Shown here: piece by piece, positions 35,301-44,022 of the stretch
Position numbering within the stretch: the first letter of the stretch is position 1
How the letters are laid out: every line of letters starts with the position of its first letter
DNA from: CAYVAP01 sp964343195
GTDB taxonomy: Bacteria > Bacteroidota > Bacteroidia > J057
Direction: 5' to 3'
DNA length: 64,000 nucleotides
Assembly (NCBI GenBank): GCA_964343195.1
Contig: CAYFIR010000009.1
Location: forward strand, 1-64,000
Notes under the pieces: model-generated
Databases searched by the model: none
What the model was told of the DNA's origin: nothing
The model's input: the letters and a program-made list of their open reading frames with translations, nothing else
Position numbers and translations under genes: made by a program

Positions 35301-35757
35301 AGGGGGATTGGTAAGGAGCGTGGGCTTCTCGCTGCTGGCAATGAAATGGTCTGACTTCTGACCTCTCTCTAATTTACATCCCGATTTTTCTTATACCTAA
35401 TGAAAGGTATTTGCGGTCAAAATATGTTTGTAGGCCACGGTTTGGGGAGGGGGATGAATGATGGGAGGAATGGTAAGATTGAGGAATTAGGAATAGTATG
35501 GGGGATTTGGTAGGGTATGGGGGGGAATAATTGTCGTAAGGAGGAATATCAAAACAGGAGGCTGGAATTTAGTGCGAACCCTCGAAAATTTATGTAGGAG
35601 AAGCACCTATAATTCATTGGTTTTTGGATCAAAATCCTGCTATTTGCATGAGCAAAACAAGGAAACGCCAAAGCTAAACCCCCATTTTGCACGATTTTTT
35701 GCACTCCTGTGGGTATTGACATCACTTGTTGCAGCATTATTTTAACCTGATTGTGAA
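35301..35757. other. 457-base gap with G-rich, purine-skewed tract
   Basis: No gene is seen. The segment 35441-35526 carries several runs of G on the plus strand. No confident promoter was found for the following porP-like gene; one TATGTTTG at 35423 lies far upstream. Confidence 0.6.
35441..35526 (+). repeat. G-run tract, possible G-quadruplex
   Basis: Runs of 4, 5, 3, 5, 3 and 7 G occur on the plus strand inside an 86-base purine-rich stretch. The last three runs (35500-35525) can supply four GGG tracts with short loops. Confidence 0.45.
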
Positions 35758-36765
35758 ATGAAACGATTGCTTGCTCGTGCCTTGATGGCCTGTGCAGTTC
35801 TGATGATCTCGCTGGATCTGGCTCAGGCCCAGGACCCTCAGTATTCACAGTTTTTCTCCAACCCAGTCATGCTCAATCCTGCCTTTACGGGTACAGGAAA
35901 TGGGCGACGAGTGGTGATGAACTATCGGGCCCAGTGGGTCAACATTCCCGGATTTTACAACCAGTTCGCGGTTTCCTATGATGAGCCATTCCGCTTTCTG
36001 GGTAATACCATGGGACTAGGTATATCTGTCGCCGCTGACCGTGCGGGTGAAGGACAGCTTACCAAGATCAATCCTACCCTTAACTATGCCTACCACATTG
36101 AGTTGGCCCGTGACCATTACCTTCAGTTTGGTCTGGGAGTGGGATTCATTCAGGCGAGCATTGACCCTACCCTCCTGCGCTTCCCCGATCAGATCGATGG
36201 ACGTCAGGGGTTTATTTTCCCTACAAATGAGCCAGTCGGTACCTGGAACCTGAACCGCATCAATCCTGATGTGAATTTCGGAGCCACTTACCTAAACGAA
36301 TATGCCTGGGTGGGAGCCTCTGTACATCACATTACCCAGCCTACCGAGGTGTTTACCAGTGTAGCCGGGCAAGACGTGGATGCAACCCGCTTACCCCGAA
36401 AATATACCATCACTGCGGGTCTGAATATTCCCGTATATGACTTTGGCAGCCGTCGTGAGATGACCATCTCGCCTGCAGTACTCTACAAGATGCAGGGACA
36501 GTTCCGCCAGATCGATTTGGGTATTTATGCCAATATTGAGCCGATGGTATTTGGTTTGTGGTATCGCCACCAGGACGCTATGATTGCTTTGATTGGCGTA
36601 ACCCAGGGACCATTCAGCTTCGGTTACTCTTTCGACTACACCATCTCTACTCTTACCCAGCGAATCTCTGGTGGTTCTCACGAGCTTTCACTGGTATTTG
36701 AGTTTGAAAAAGTATATCGAGGCCGTCAGATCAAGCACCGTGACCTGCCTTGTCCGAAATTTTAA
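35758..36765 (+). CDS. PorP/SprF-family T9SS outer-membrane protein
   Basis: The 335-residue barrel has a signal peptide (about 1-23, LAQAQ). The mature start, DPQYSQFFSNPVMLNPAFTG, is the hallmark of PorP/SprF. The remainder is a transmembrane barrel with repeated amphipathic strands, ending KHRDLPCPKF with Phe. PorP-type proteins help dock T9SS substrates at the outer membrane, SprF serving the adhesin SprB. Neither an SprB-like adhesin nor porK-N is in view. The GldJ-like gene follows after 150 bases and probably shares the transcript. Confidence 0.93.
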   Translation: MKRLLARALMACAVLMISLDLAQAQDPQYSQFFSNPVMLNPAFTGTGNGRRVVMNYRAQWVNIPGFYNQFAVSYDEPFRFLGNTMGLGISVAADRAGEGQLTKINPTLNYAYHIELARDHYLQFGLGVGFIQASIDPTLLRFPDQIDGRQGFIFPTNEPVGTWNLNRINPDVNFGATYLNEYAWVGASVHHITQPTEVFTSVAGQDVDATRLPRKYTITAGLNIPVYDFGSRREMTISPAVLYKMQGQFRQIDLGIYANIEPMVFGLWYRHQDAMIALIGVTQGPFSFGYSFDYTISTLTQRISGGSHELSLVFEFEKVYRGRQIKHRDLPCPKF

Positions 36766-36915
36766 TCTGAATTGGGAGGGCAAATCTGGATTTGCTACAT
36801 CCATTAACAGACAATCACTCAAAGCCTAAGGCATCGATTGAATAGACAATTACTTTCGAACTTTCTTTTAAGTAAATCATACCTGGGTCTAACAGCACCT
36901 GTCAATTATTTTCCT

Positions 36916-38112
36916 ATGAAACAGAAGAGCTTCATCTATGCGGTTGTCGCTTTGCTTATCGCGGTGGGTACCGTTGGTTGTAACAAGAAGGCCAAGCTGA
37001 ACCGAGTTGGGTCGCGAAGCACCATGACCGGCATTAAGTATAGCGAGGACACCTATCTTCCCCCCAAGTTTACTGAGCAGGATCCTGCTCCTGGTCTTAT
37101 CCTGATTCCTGGTGGTACTTTCATGATGGGCGGTGGCGAAAAAGACATCGAGCACAGCATGGATAACCGCACCCGTCAGGTGACTGTCCAAAGCTTCTAC
37201 CTGGACGAAACCGAGGTGGCCAACGTACACTGGAAAGAGTTCCTGGCTGACGTTCAGCGTTCTGGAACCAGCTACCGTGATCCCGATGATGAGGATTACG
37301 ACTTCACCAAAGAAGAACTCCTGCCTGATACCAATGTATGGCGCCGTGACCTGGCTTTCAACGACCCTATCGCGGAAGCCTATTACAACCACCCTGGATT
37401 CAATATGTATCCAGTAGTAGGAGTCAACTGGCACCAGGCAAATGAATACTGTAAGTGGCGTACCTACATCGTCAACAAGATGTTGAGTGACGATGAAGGG
37501 GAAGATGCGATCCTGTATCCATCTTACCGCCTGCCAACCGAGGCGGAGTGGGAGTATGCTGCCCGAGGCCTCCTGGAAAGCGAAATCTACGCTTGGGAAG
37601 GTAAGTCTCTCCGCAATGCAAAAGGTCGTTTCCGTGCCAACTTCAAGCGCGGTCGCGGTGACTACGCCGGATGGCGTGGAGGGGATGGCCACCACATGAC
37701 TGATGGCTACATGATCACAGCTCCTATCCGTGAGTTCTGGCCCAATGATTTTGGTCTGTATAACATGTCAGGAAACGTTGCAGAGTGGACTCAGGACACT
37801 TACCGTCGCCTTGCTTTCGAAGACGTGGATGACTTCAACCCCTACCGCCGTAAGGGTGAAACTGAAATCCGCCGTGATGCATGGCTGGATGACGTGACCT
37901 ACAAGCCAGATATGTCTCTGCTGCACCGCAACAACCCATACGCATCAGATGGAACAGATCCTCTGGATAATGCCAAGGTGTACCGTGGAGGTAGCTGGTA
38001 TGACATTGCTTACTACCTGTCTCCTGGAGTACGTCGTCACTTCCCTGCTGACTCTTCCAGTGCGACCATTGGCTTCCGCTGTGCCATGATCCGCGTAGGT
38101 AGCCCTGACTAA
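36916..38112 (+). CDS. gldJ: Gliding motility / T9SS lipoprotein GldJ (GldK-related)
   Basis: The 398-residue lipoprotein starts at the ATG at 36916 (lipobox TVGC). Its sulfatase-modifying-factor (formylglycine-generating-enzyme-like) domain spans about 60-390: GGTFMMGGG, QSFYLDETEVANVHWKEFL, VGVNWHQANEYCKWR, RLPTEAEWEYAARG, NMSGNVAEW and RGGSWYD. GldJ and its relative GldK both have this fold; GldK anchors the T9SS ring with GldN, GldJ stabilises it. The closing of the domain and the phrase SFYLDETEV look closer to GldJ than to GldK. The catalytic Cys pair of true FGE enzymes is absent as expected. Absence of gldL-M-N next to it also favours GldJ. Confidence 0.82.
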   Translation: MKQKSFIYAVVALLIAVGTVGCNKKAKLNRVGSRSTMTGIKYSEDTYLPPKFTEQDPAPGLILIPGGTFMMGGGEKDIEHSMDNRTRQVTVQSFYLDETEVANVHWKEFLADVQRSGTSYRDPDDEDYDFTKEELLPDTNVWRRDLAFNDPIAEAYYNHPGFNMYPVVGVNWHQANEYCKWRTYIVNKMLSDDEGEDAILYPSYRLPTEAEWEYAARGLLESEIYAWEGKSLRNAKGRFRANFKRGRGDYAGWRGGDGHHMTDGYMITAPIREFWPNDFGLYNMSGNVAEWTQDTYRRLAFEDVDDFNPYRRKGETEIRRDAWLDDVTYKPDMSLLHRNNPYASDGTDPLDNAKVYRGGSWYDIAYYLSPGVRRHFPADSSSATIGFRCAMIRVGSPD

Positions 38113-38535
38113 TCAGGAGTTTACTTTAAAGAATAGACCCAAGCCCGCTCCATTGGAGTGGGCTTTTTTTTTATGGGTAAATGTTAAGAGTTGGCACATC
38201 ACTTCTTTGAAGGGCAGGGGGAAGGGGTTGATTCCCTGGACAGTGTGTGCTAGGCGGTCCGAGTTCAATCTCTCAGGTGTAGGCCTAAATTCCTCCGGAG
38301 CGAGCGTTTTTTACCCCCAACTCCCTTTCCGATGAACCGGAATCTTCGACAAGGGGCAAACTGAAGGGGCAAGGAGATCCTTAACCCACGCCCTTGAGGG
38401 GGAAACAGGGGAGGGATGGCCCACTGTGAAAACTGTCCTACACCCCAATCTCTCATCTGCTGCTTATTTTTTCCAATTTTCCCTATCTTGCCTTTGTCCC
38501 AATATGGCCTAGTCCCCACTGAAGACCTACTCCCT
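38113..38535. other. 423-base gap with C/G-run-rich sequence
   Basis: After the gldJ terminator the gap contains polypurine and polypyrimidine fragments such as AGGGCAGGGGGAAGGGG and CCCTTGAGGGGGAAACAGG. They look like degraded intergenic repeat sequence. No small gene or RNA is recognised. The next gene starts at 38536; a possible extension to 38416 would place its signal peptide internally. Confidence 0.5.
38141..38172 (+). terminator. Terminator after gldJ
   Basis: AAGCCCGCTCC and GGAGTGGGCTT form an 11-bp stem (one wobble) with a 3-base loop and a run of nine T. Confidence 0.9.
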
Positions 38536-39744
38536 ATGCTCCCTCGTCTGATCTGGATTTTGTCTCTTTTGCTGTTGCTGGCTCAGCCTGTGCTGGGGCG
38601 TCAGCTTTCAAGTCGTGCAGAGATAAGCCTGTTGACCATTGATCCGGGAGCAGACCTGTACTCTGCTTTTGGCCATACCGCTATCTGGGTCAGTGATCCC
38701 CTGGCAGGAGTAAATACCGTATACAATTATGGGACCTTTGACTTCAGTTCGGGCAGCAACTATGACTTCTATCTGAATTTCTCCATGGGGCGACTTAACT
38801 ACCGGCTGGAAGTTGAGACCTATCGGGAGTTTGACTATGTGTATCACTATTTCCAGCGTAGTTATAAAGCCCAGGTTCTCAACCTGGATCAGGAGCAAAA
38901 GCAGGCAGTATACGACTTCCTTGAGTACAATTACCTGCCTGAAAACCGCTACTACCTTTACGAATTCTTCTATGACAACTGTGCTACCCGGGTTCGAGAC
39001 CTTTTTACTGAAGTATTAGGAGACTCGGTTCTGCAATGGCAGCAACCCCATGAGTCCATGGACGCCAGCTTTCGGGACCTATTGTGGGAATACCTTCAGG
39101 ATCGGCGTTGGGTAGGATTTGGGATCGACATCGCGTTGGGGGCCGTGGTCGATGAGCCCATCACTCCCTGGATGAGCATGTTTCTGCCTGACTATCTCGC
39201 CATTGAGATTGACAAAACCACCGTAATAACTCCTGATGGACCCGAACCTCTGGTGGCAGAAACCCGGAACCTGTTTGAGGGAACATCTGTCGTTCACCGC
39301 GAGCCCTGGTACATCAGTCCGATTTTTGTATTCTGGATGCTTTTTCTCCTGGTTGCTGGAGTTACCTATCTGGGCTGGCGGAAGAAAAGGCTGCTTCGGA
39401 TCGTGGACTTCTGGGTGTTTTTCCTGTCGGGATTTTCCGGCTTGGTGATCCTGCTGCTATGGACTGCCACTATCCACACCGCTGTAGTCCAGAACTGGAA
39501 TCTCATGTGGCTCTGGCCGACCCACCTCGTTCTGGCCTTCTTCCTGATCCGCCGTCCCGCTCCCTGGGTACGGTATTACTTCATGGCAGCTACATTGGCT
39601 ACTGGGATGACCATTTTGGGATGGTTCTTCATCCCGCAGGAATTCCACCCGGGATTTCTCCCCTGGATGCTTATGCTGGGACTTCGTAGCGCTTATTTGG
39701 CACGTATGCTCAACCCTCGCACACGGACGGTTGATGCCGACTGA
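38536..39744 (+). CDS. DUF4105-domain membrane protein
   Basis: The 402-residue protein has a signal peptide (about 1-21, VLGRQ), then a DUF4105 domain (about 25-190) and four C-terminal membrane helices (about 265-285, 297-320, 328-345, 355-390). Family hallmarks are YSAFGHTAIWV (about 43-53) and FYDNCATRVRD (about 150-160). The spaced His and Cys, with the N-C-A-T turn, suggest a papain- or NlpC-like cysteine hydrolase fold facing the periplasm, which I infer and which is not shown. No partner is evident. It stands just upstream of the exported gene set at 39997-43467. Confidence 0.85.
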   Translation: MLPRLIWILSLLLLLAQPVLGRQLSSRAEISLLTIDPGADLYSAFGHTAIWVSDPLAGVNTVYNYGTFDFSSGSNYDFYLNFSMGRLNYRLEVETYREFDYVYHYFQRSYKAQVLNLDQEQKQAVYDFLEYNYLPENRYYLYEFFYDNCATRVRDLFTEVLGDSVLQWQQPHESMDASFRDLLWEYLQDRRWVGFGIDIALGAVVDEPITPWMSMFLPDYLAIEIDKTTVITPDGPEPLVAETRNLFEGTSVVHREPWYISPIFVFWMLFLLVAGVTYLGWRKKRLLRIVDFWVFFLSGFSGLVILLLWTATIHTAVVQNWNLMWLWPTHLVLAFFLIRRPAPWVRYYFMAATLATGMTILGWFFIPQEFHPGFLPWMLMLGLRSAYLARMLNPRTRTVDAD

Positions 39745-39996
39745 CCCCTCCCCCTCATTTCCGTATCCTAGAGCAAGTCAGGAAAAATCCCTTGTGGAAT
39801 AATGTCCTGATGATCGCTCTTTCTCAGCTTTATCGTTAGACACTGATACTCAGCAGGGAGACACGAATAAACAGTCTGGTCTCAAACCCCGCACCACCAC
39901 GCAACCCTACGTTGAGAGCTTTGTCTTTTCGATGAAACTAAGCTCCAGGGCCACTCCTGGGATTATCCCTCATTAACTCGAAACACTTTCATCGCT

Positions 39997-40707
39997 ATGA
40001 AGATCACTAAACTATTGATCCTTTCTCTGGTCGCCTTACTGGCCACCACCGCCTGCAGCAATGACACCCGCGTAGCATTACGGGAAGACAAAATTGAGCG
40101 CCGCGCTACTGATCAGGAACAAAAAGATCAGCTCCGCGAAATCAAAGCCCGCGCTGTGCGTGAAGCCCGTCAGGAAGCCCGCCGCCTGGAGCGCAAAGAA
40201 GACTATCAGGTATTCCCTGGTTCCATGCCGATGGACAAGCAACTTGAGCGCGTTTGGATGAAGCAGTATGCTGAAAACCCTGACGGATCTCAGAAGTACC
40301 TCTTCTCTGACGGAAATGGCGTAGGTAACACCCAGACGGCTGCTGAAATGCAGGCCATGGAGGCTGCGAAGCTCCAGATTGCCGGTCAGATTTCTAACGA
40401 AATCAACCAGATCATCGAAGGCAAAATCGCCAACGAGCAGATCAGCCGCGAGGACGGACAGTCTCTTACCAAGTTCGTAGCCGGATCCAAAAATTACATC
40501 GTAGAGCACCTGCAGTATGTACGCCCCGCCTTCAAGGTGTACCGTGAAGTAGGACGCCGTGACATCGAGGTATTCGTAAAGATGTTCTACAATGTCGAAG
40601 AAGCCATGGTTGCCGCTGAGCGCGCCCTGGAAGCCAAGGCCCGTGCTGAACTGGAAGAAGAAGCAGACATGTTGATCGACGAAATCAACACCCTGCTTCA
40701 CCGCTAA
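39997..40707 (+). CDS. LPP20-like lipoprotein
   Basis: The 236-residue lipoprotein has its lipobox at TTAC (about residue 20). A long charged, Arg/Glu-rich coiled coil (about 28-70) follows, then an LPP20-type alpha/beta domain (about 75-215). That domain includes EMQAMEAAKLQIAGQISNEI, which in this family is the helix after a quick A-A-x-L motif, and YREVGRRDIEVFVKMFYN. The C-terminal helix AERALEAKARAELEEE is Ala/Glu-rich. LPP20-like domains occur in outer-membrane lipoproteins such as FlgP. The gene heads a run of exported proteins with DUF4384 and transglutaminase-like domains. Confidence 0.75.
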   Translation: MKITKLLILSLVALLATTACSNDTRVALREDKIERRATDQEQKDQLREIKARAVREARQEARRLERKEDYQVFPGSMPMDKQLERVWMKQYAENPDGSQKYLFSDGNGVGNTQTAAEMQAMEAAKLQIAGQISNEINQIIEGKIANEQISREDGQSLTKFVAGSKNYIVEHLQYVRPAFKVYREVGRRDIEVFVKMFYNVEEAMVAAERALEAKARAELEEEADMLIDEINTLLHR

Positions 40708-40729
40708 TCACATTGAGCCGAGAACATAG

Positions 40730-40790
40730 AACAATGGTCAGTATGTGGTCACAGGTTTACCTTCCTGACAATACTGACCATTGTTTTTTT
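40730..40790 (+). terminator. Terminator after the LPP20-like gene
   Basis: AACAATGGTCAGTAT and ATACTGACCATTGTT form a perfect 15-bp stem with a 26-base loop followed by a T run. The long loop is unusual, so partial read-through to the next gene is possible. Confidence 0.7.
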
Positions 40791-40852
40791 CTATGAATCC
40801 TCCCTACTGTTTGATGACGCTTGACCAATGAACACTGATTAACCCACTCCCC

Positions 40853-41749
40853 ATGAAAAGAATATTGACCCTTATCTTCCTTGGCTTGTTGTTTTCTGCC
40901 CTTTTCGCCCAAAAACAAAAACGCAGCACAGGGGAGTTTCAGGTAAAGCTGACCCGTGAAATGAGTGAAGCCGAAGCCTGCGAGCAATGCATTCAACTGG
41001 CCATGATCGAGGCAATTGAAAAGGAATTTGGTCGGGTGATGGTGCAGGGCAACACCACTGTGATTGAAAACATCAATACTGGCGAGTCTGTAGAAACCAG
41101 TCAGACATTCAACATGATCGCCGAAACCTATGTGAATGGAGATTGGGTGGAGACCCTCTCCGAAGAGTGTGAGCGCTTCAGCGAGGAGGGAGATCTGTGG
41201 GTGAGATGTAAGGTCAGAGGTAAGGTGCAGGAACTGGTGGCCCCAGCCTATGATCTGCAGGTCTCAGCGCTTGATTGCACCCATCCTGATTGTACCACTG
41301 ACAGATTTGTAGATGGAGAGCCATTTTACCTGTATTTTAAAAGTCCGGTTTCTGGATATCTGTCCATCTACATCGGCGACCCCAGCGTAACCCAGCGGAT
41401 TTTTCCTTACCGACAGATGCCTGAGGACCTGTATAACTCCGTTCCGGTACGGGCAGATGAAGAATACATCCTGTTCTCCATGGCCCAGGATCCCTTTGAC
41501 CTCCGTGGCTACGTGGACGAATACGAAATGTACGCCAGCAAGCCTGTTGACCAGAACCGCATCTATGTAATCTTCAGCGAAGAACCATTGGTCAAGCCTG
41601 CTCTTTATGCTGGCACAGACCCTGAAGGCGGAGACATGGAAATGCCCCTGGAACTCGAACCGGATGATTTCAACCGCTGGCTGGCTTCCCAACGTCGCTA
41701 TAACCCGACCCTCCAGGTCAAGCGACTCGACGTGATGATCACGCAGTAG
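40853..41749 (+). CDS. Exported DUF4384 protein
   Basis: The 298-residue product has a signal peptide (about 1-19, LFAQ). The N-terminal half (about 25-130) resembles the helix-strand unit of LPP20/FlgT-N domains: SEAEACEQCIQLAMIEAIE and WVRCKVRGKVQEL, with the Cys pair in EQC. The second half (about 145-265) is DUF4384: GEPFYLYFKSPVSGYLSIYI, then RIFPYRQM and IYVIFSEEPL. DUF4384 often occurs beside caspase-like domains in bacterial exported proteins; here the caspase homologue is encoded 7 kb away. It follows the LPP20-like lipoprotein and precedes the transglutaminase-like gene, all on one strand. Confidence 0.78.
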   Translation: MKRILTLIFLGLLFSALFAQKQKRSTGEFQVKLTREMSEAEACEQCIQLAMIEAIEKEFGRVMVQGNTTVIENINTGESVETSQTFNMIAETYVNGDWVETLSEECERFSEEGDLWVRCKVRGKVQELVAPAYDLQVSALDCTHPDCTTDRFVDGEPFYLYFKSPVSGYLSIYIGDPSVTQRIFPYRQMPEDLYNSVPVRADEEYILFSMAQDPFDLRGYVDEYEMYASKPVDQNRIYVIFSEEPLVKPALYAGTDPEGGDMEMPLELEPDDFNRWLASQRRYNPTLQVKRLDVMITQ

Positions 41750-41958
41750 GTGAAAGTTCGAAGTGTGGGGCTCATAGGTTCGAAGTTTTCAGGCTTCTTA
41801 ACTACGAACTCTAAACGAGGAACTTTGAATCCATAATCAAACCTTCGCAAACCTTTACCGTAAGAGCAATTGGCTGGATTCCCCACCAGTTTACTCCTCC
41901 CCATAGGTTTGTGTAATACGCTGGAGTAAGTAATATGAACTACGCAAACCTTTCTACC

Positions 41959-43467
41959 ATGTATCGCATAGGCATAATAGCCCTGCTTGCCCTCCTGTCA
42001 GCAGGGGTGGTTCAGGGACAGGACTGGTCTCAGCGCAGTCAGGATATGCAGGACCGTCTCGATGAGCGGCTGAGAGAGCAGCAGGAGCGAATCGACCTTT
42101 CGTTTGATAATCAGATGAAGCGCATCTGGATCAAAACCAGCCTGCAACGTGAGATTGCACCACCAAGCTATTCTCCTGATGTCCCCAAAGTATTTGATCC
42201 AAACATGGCTCCCAAGAAAATTGAGGAGCCTGGCCGCATCATCAATTTGCAGGCAGACGAACAAGTGGCTGTTGCAGAACCTACCGTAGAAGCTGCCCCT
42301 GCTTCAGCACCGCTGGAGCCGATAGATACCGATGTGGCCAGCCGCATCCAACTGCTGGAGCGGGAAGTTGAAGCAGAATATTACGGTCAGCGGGTTGACA
42401 TGCGCTTTGACCAGCGTATGCGATTCGAACTGGAAGGTCGAATTACCGAACATCGGGTTGCAGAGGGGTGGCGCAGACTGGAATCCAGTAATTATGAACT
42501 GCTAATCCTTCAGATGACCCGCAAGGCACAGGAACTGCGCCTCAACGACTGGGGCTACGCCAAGTTGGTCTCTCAAATCAGCCAACAAATCATTCCATAC
42601 GATAAGAACGCTCGAACTCTGTTGCAATGGTTCCTTCTTTCCCAGTCAGGTTACATTGCTACGGTTGGGTATGAGCGTGACCACCTGCATCTGCTGATGC
42701 CCACACGCCAGCGGATGTACGGAACTTCTTTTGTCCGTGGCTCCGAGCATAAACTCTATGCCATCGACCTGGAAGGCGGAGATCTGGACATTGGAGAGGC
42801 CCACGTTTTTCCCCATCATCATCCGGAGGCCACGCGCATCATGGACCTGAGGGTAAGCCAGGCGCCAAACCTTCCGGCCAATGTCGGAAGACGTACCGTC
42901 CGATTTGAGTATGCCGGGAGAGATTATTCCATCCCTTTGACCATTAATCGAAATGTGGTGGCCTACTATGATGCCTATCCATTTGTGGACCTGGGGATTT
43001 ACATGGGAGCTCCTGTTTCCAACGAAGCCCGGGAGGCACTGATTGAACCCTTGCGGCGGGCAGCACTGCAGCTGACCCCTCGACAGGGACGTAGTAGAAA
43101 GGCCGAAGCAGTCAACTTCCTGTTGCACTTTGTGCAGGCACTGCCATATAAGACCGATGCCGAACAGTTTGGCGGTGAGCGTTACCTTTTCGCTGATGAA
43201 GTATTGGCCTTCCCGGCCAGTGATTGCGAGGACCGCTCGGTGCTCTTTGCCTACCTGGTGAGGGAAGTTGTCGGACTTGAAACCATCGGGTTGCTCTATC
43301 CTGGTCATGCCGCAGCTGCTGTTGCATTCGAAGGAGAGCAACTGCCTGGGGATTGGGTGCAATACCGAGGCAAGCGTTACCTCGTGTGCGATCCGACCTA
43401 CATCGGAGCCGATATCGGCGCTTCTCTTCCACAGGCCAATATCCACATGGCGAAGGTGGTGAACTAG
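41959..43467 (+). CDS. Exported transglutaminase-like protein
   Basis: The 502-residue product starts at the ATG at 41959 with a signal peptide ending VVQGQ. A coiled coil (about 30-70) and a low-complexity Ala/Pro/Glu segment precede a middle domain of unknown type (about 115-385). The C-terminus (about 385-500) is a transglutaminase-like Cys-protease fold with Cys423 in SDCEDRSVLFAYL, His450 in PGHAAAAV and Asp478 in VCDPTYIGAD, a complete catalytic triad. Such periplasmic domains may hydrolyse or cross-link peptide bonds. It is the third gene of an exported set with LPP20-like and DUF4384 proteins. Confidence 0.8.
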   Translation: MYRIGIIALLALLSAGVVQGQDWSQRSQDMQDRLDERLREQQERIDLSFDNQMKRIWIKTSLQREIAPPSYSPDVPKVFDPNMAPKKIEEPGRIINLQADEQVAVAEPTVEAAPASAPLEPIDTDVASRIQLLEREVEAEYYGQRVDMRFDQRMRFELEGRITEHRVAEGWRRLESSNYELLILQMTRKAQELRLNDWGYAKLVSQISQQIIPYDKNARTLLQWFLLSQSGYIATVGYERDHLHLLMPTRQRMYGTSFVRGSEHKLYAIDLEGGDLDIGEAHVFPHHHPEATRIMDLRVSQAPNLPANVGRRTVRFEYAGRDYSIPLTINRNVVAYYDAYPFVDLGIYMGAPVSNEAREALIEPLRRAALQLTPRQGRSRKAEAVNFLLHFVQALPYKTDAEQFGGERYLFADEVLAFPASDCEDRSVLFAYLVREVVGLETIGLLYPGHAAAAVAFEGEQLPGDWVQYRGKRYLVCDPTYIGADIGASLPQANIHMAKVVN

Positions 43468-43503
43468 GGAATTGGAAATTGAGTTCCCTGTTTCGATCAC
43501 CAA

Positions 43504-43893
43504 TCACTCCCAAACCCCTGGCTGAATGACTTCCAGCACATTGCCAGCGGGATCTTCGAAGTAAAACGACAACCGTCCCCCCGGCCAATCCTGCTCGTGG
43601 GTGATGATAATTCCGGCGGCTATCAGGCGATCTTTCCAGGCCTGGTAGTCGTCGGTTTGGCATTCAAAGGCGATGTGTTGCTTGCCAGAAGCAAAATGTG
43701 GGGGAAGGTTGTCCTCCAGCCGCGTGGCTTCAGGGTTGAAAATCAATAGGACGGAGGTGCCGATGCGAAAGAAAAGATGGCGCCCCTCATAATCGTGAAT
43801 CAGCGGCAACTCAAGTACATCAGCATAAAAATCCCTTGCAGCATTAAGATCGGTGGTGTAGAGGCAGGTTTCTTTGATTTGGGAAAATTGCAT
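43504..43893 (-). CDS. VOC-superfamily protein (glyoxalase/dioxygenase fold)
   Basis: The 129-residue soluble protein has two beta-alpha-beta-beta-beta modules. Visible family segments are LYTTDLNAARDFYADVLEL, HIAFECQTDDYQAWKD and SFYFEDPAGNVLEVI with a C-terminal metal-site Glu. Metal ligands could be the His of HIAFE and the last Glu, plus His34 of LIHDY region. Substrate is unknown; families range from glyoxalase to antibiotic-binding proteins. It is convergent to the transglutaminase-like gene and starts a separate transcript. Confidence 0.85.
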   Translation of the reverse strand: MQFSQIKETCLYTTDLNAARDFYADVLELPLIHDYEGRHLFFRIGTSVLLIFNPEATRLEDNLPPHFASGKQHIAFECQTDDYQAWKDRLIAAGIIITHEQDWPGGRLSFYFEDPAGNVLEVIQPGVWE

Positions 43894-44022
43894 TTCGTCG
43901 ATCCTGTTTGGGGTTGTGGGAATATTTCGTGAAAATGGTGTATCCGTTATTCCTCTCCAAACATGGGGAGTAGCGGGTCAAATTTTCCCATTTCTTCCAA
44001 CCTACCCACCAACCCCCTAACT

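Noticed and set aside
35423..35430. TATGTTTG promoter match upstream of porP
   Set aside because: The nearest TTG is only 9 bases upstream and the leader would be over 300 bases.
41756..41786. Two copies of GTTCGAAGT in the gap before the transglutaminase-like gene
   Set aside because: Only two short copies, likely chance or decayed repeat.
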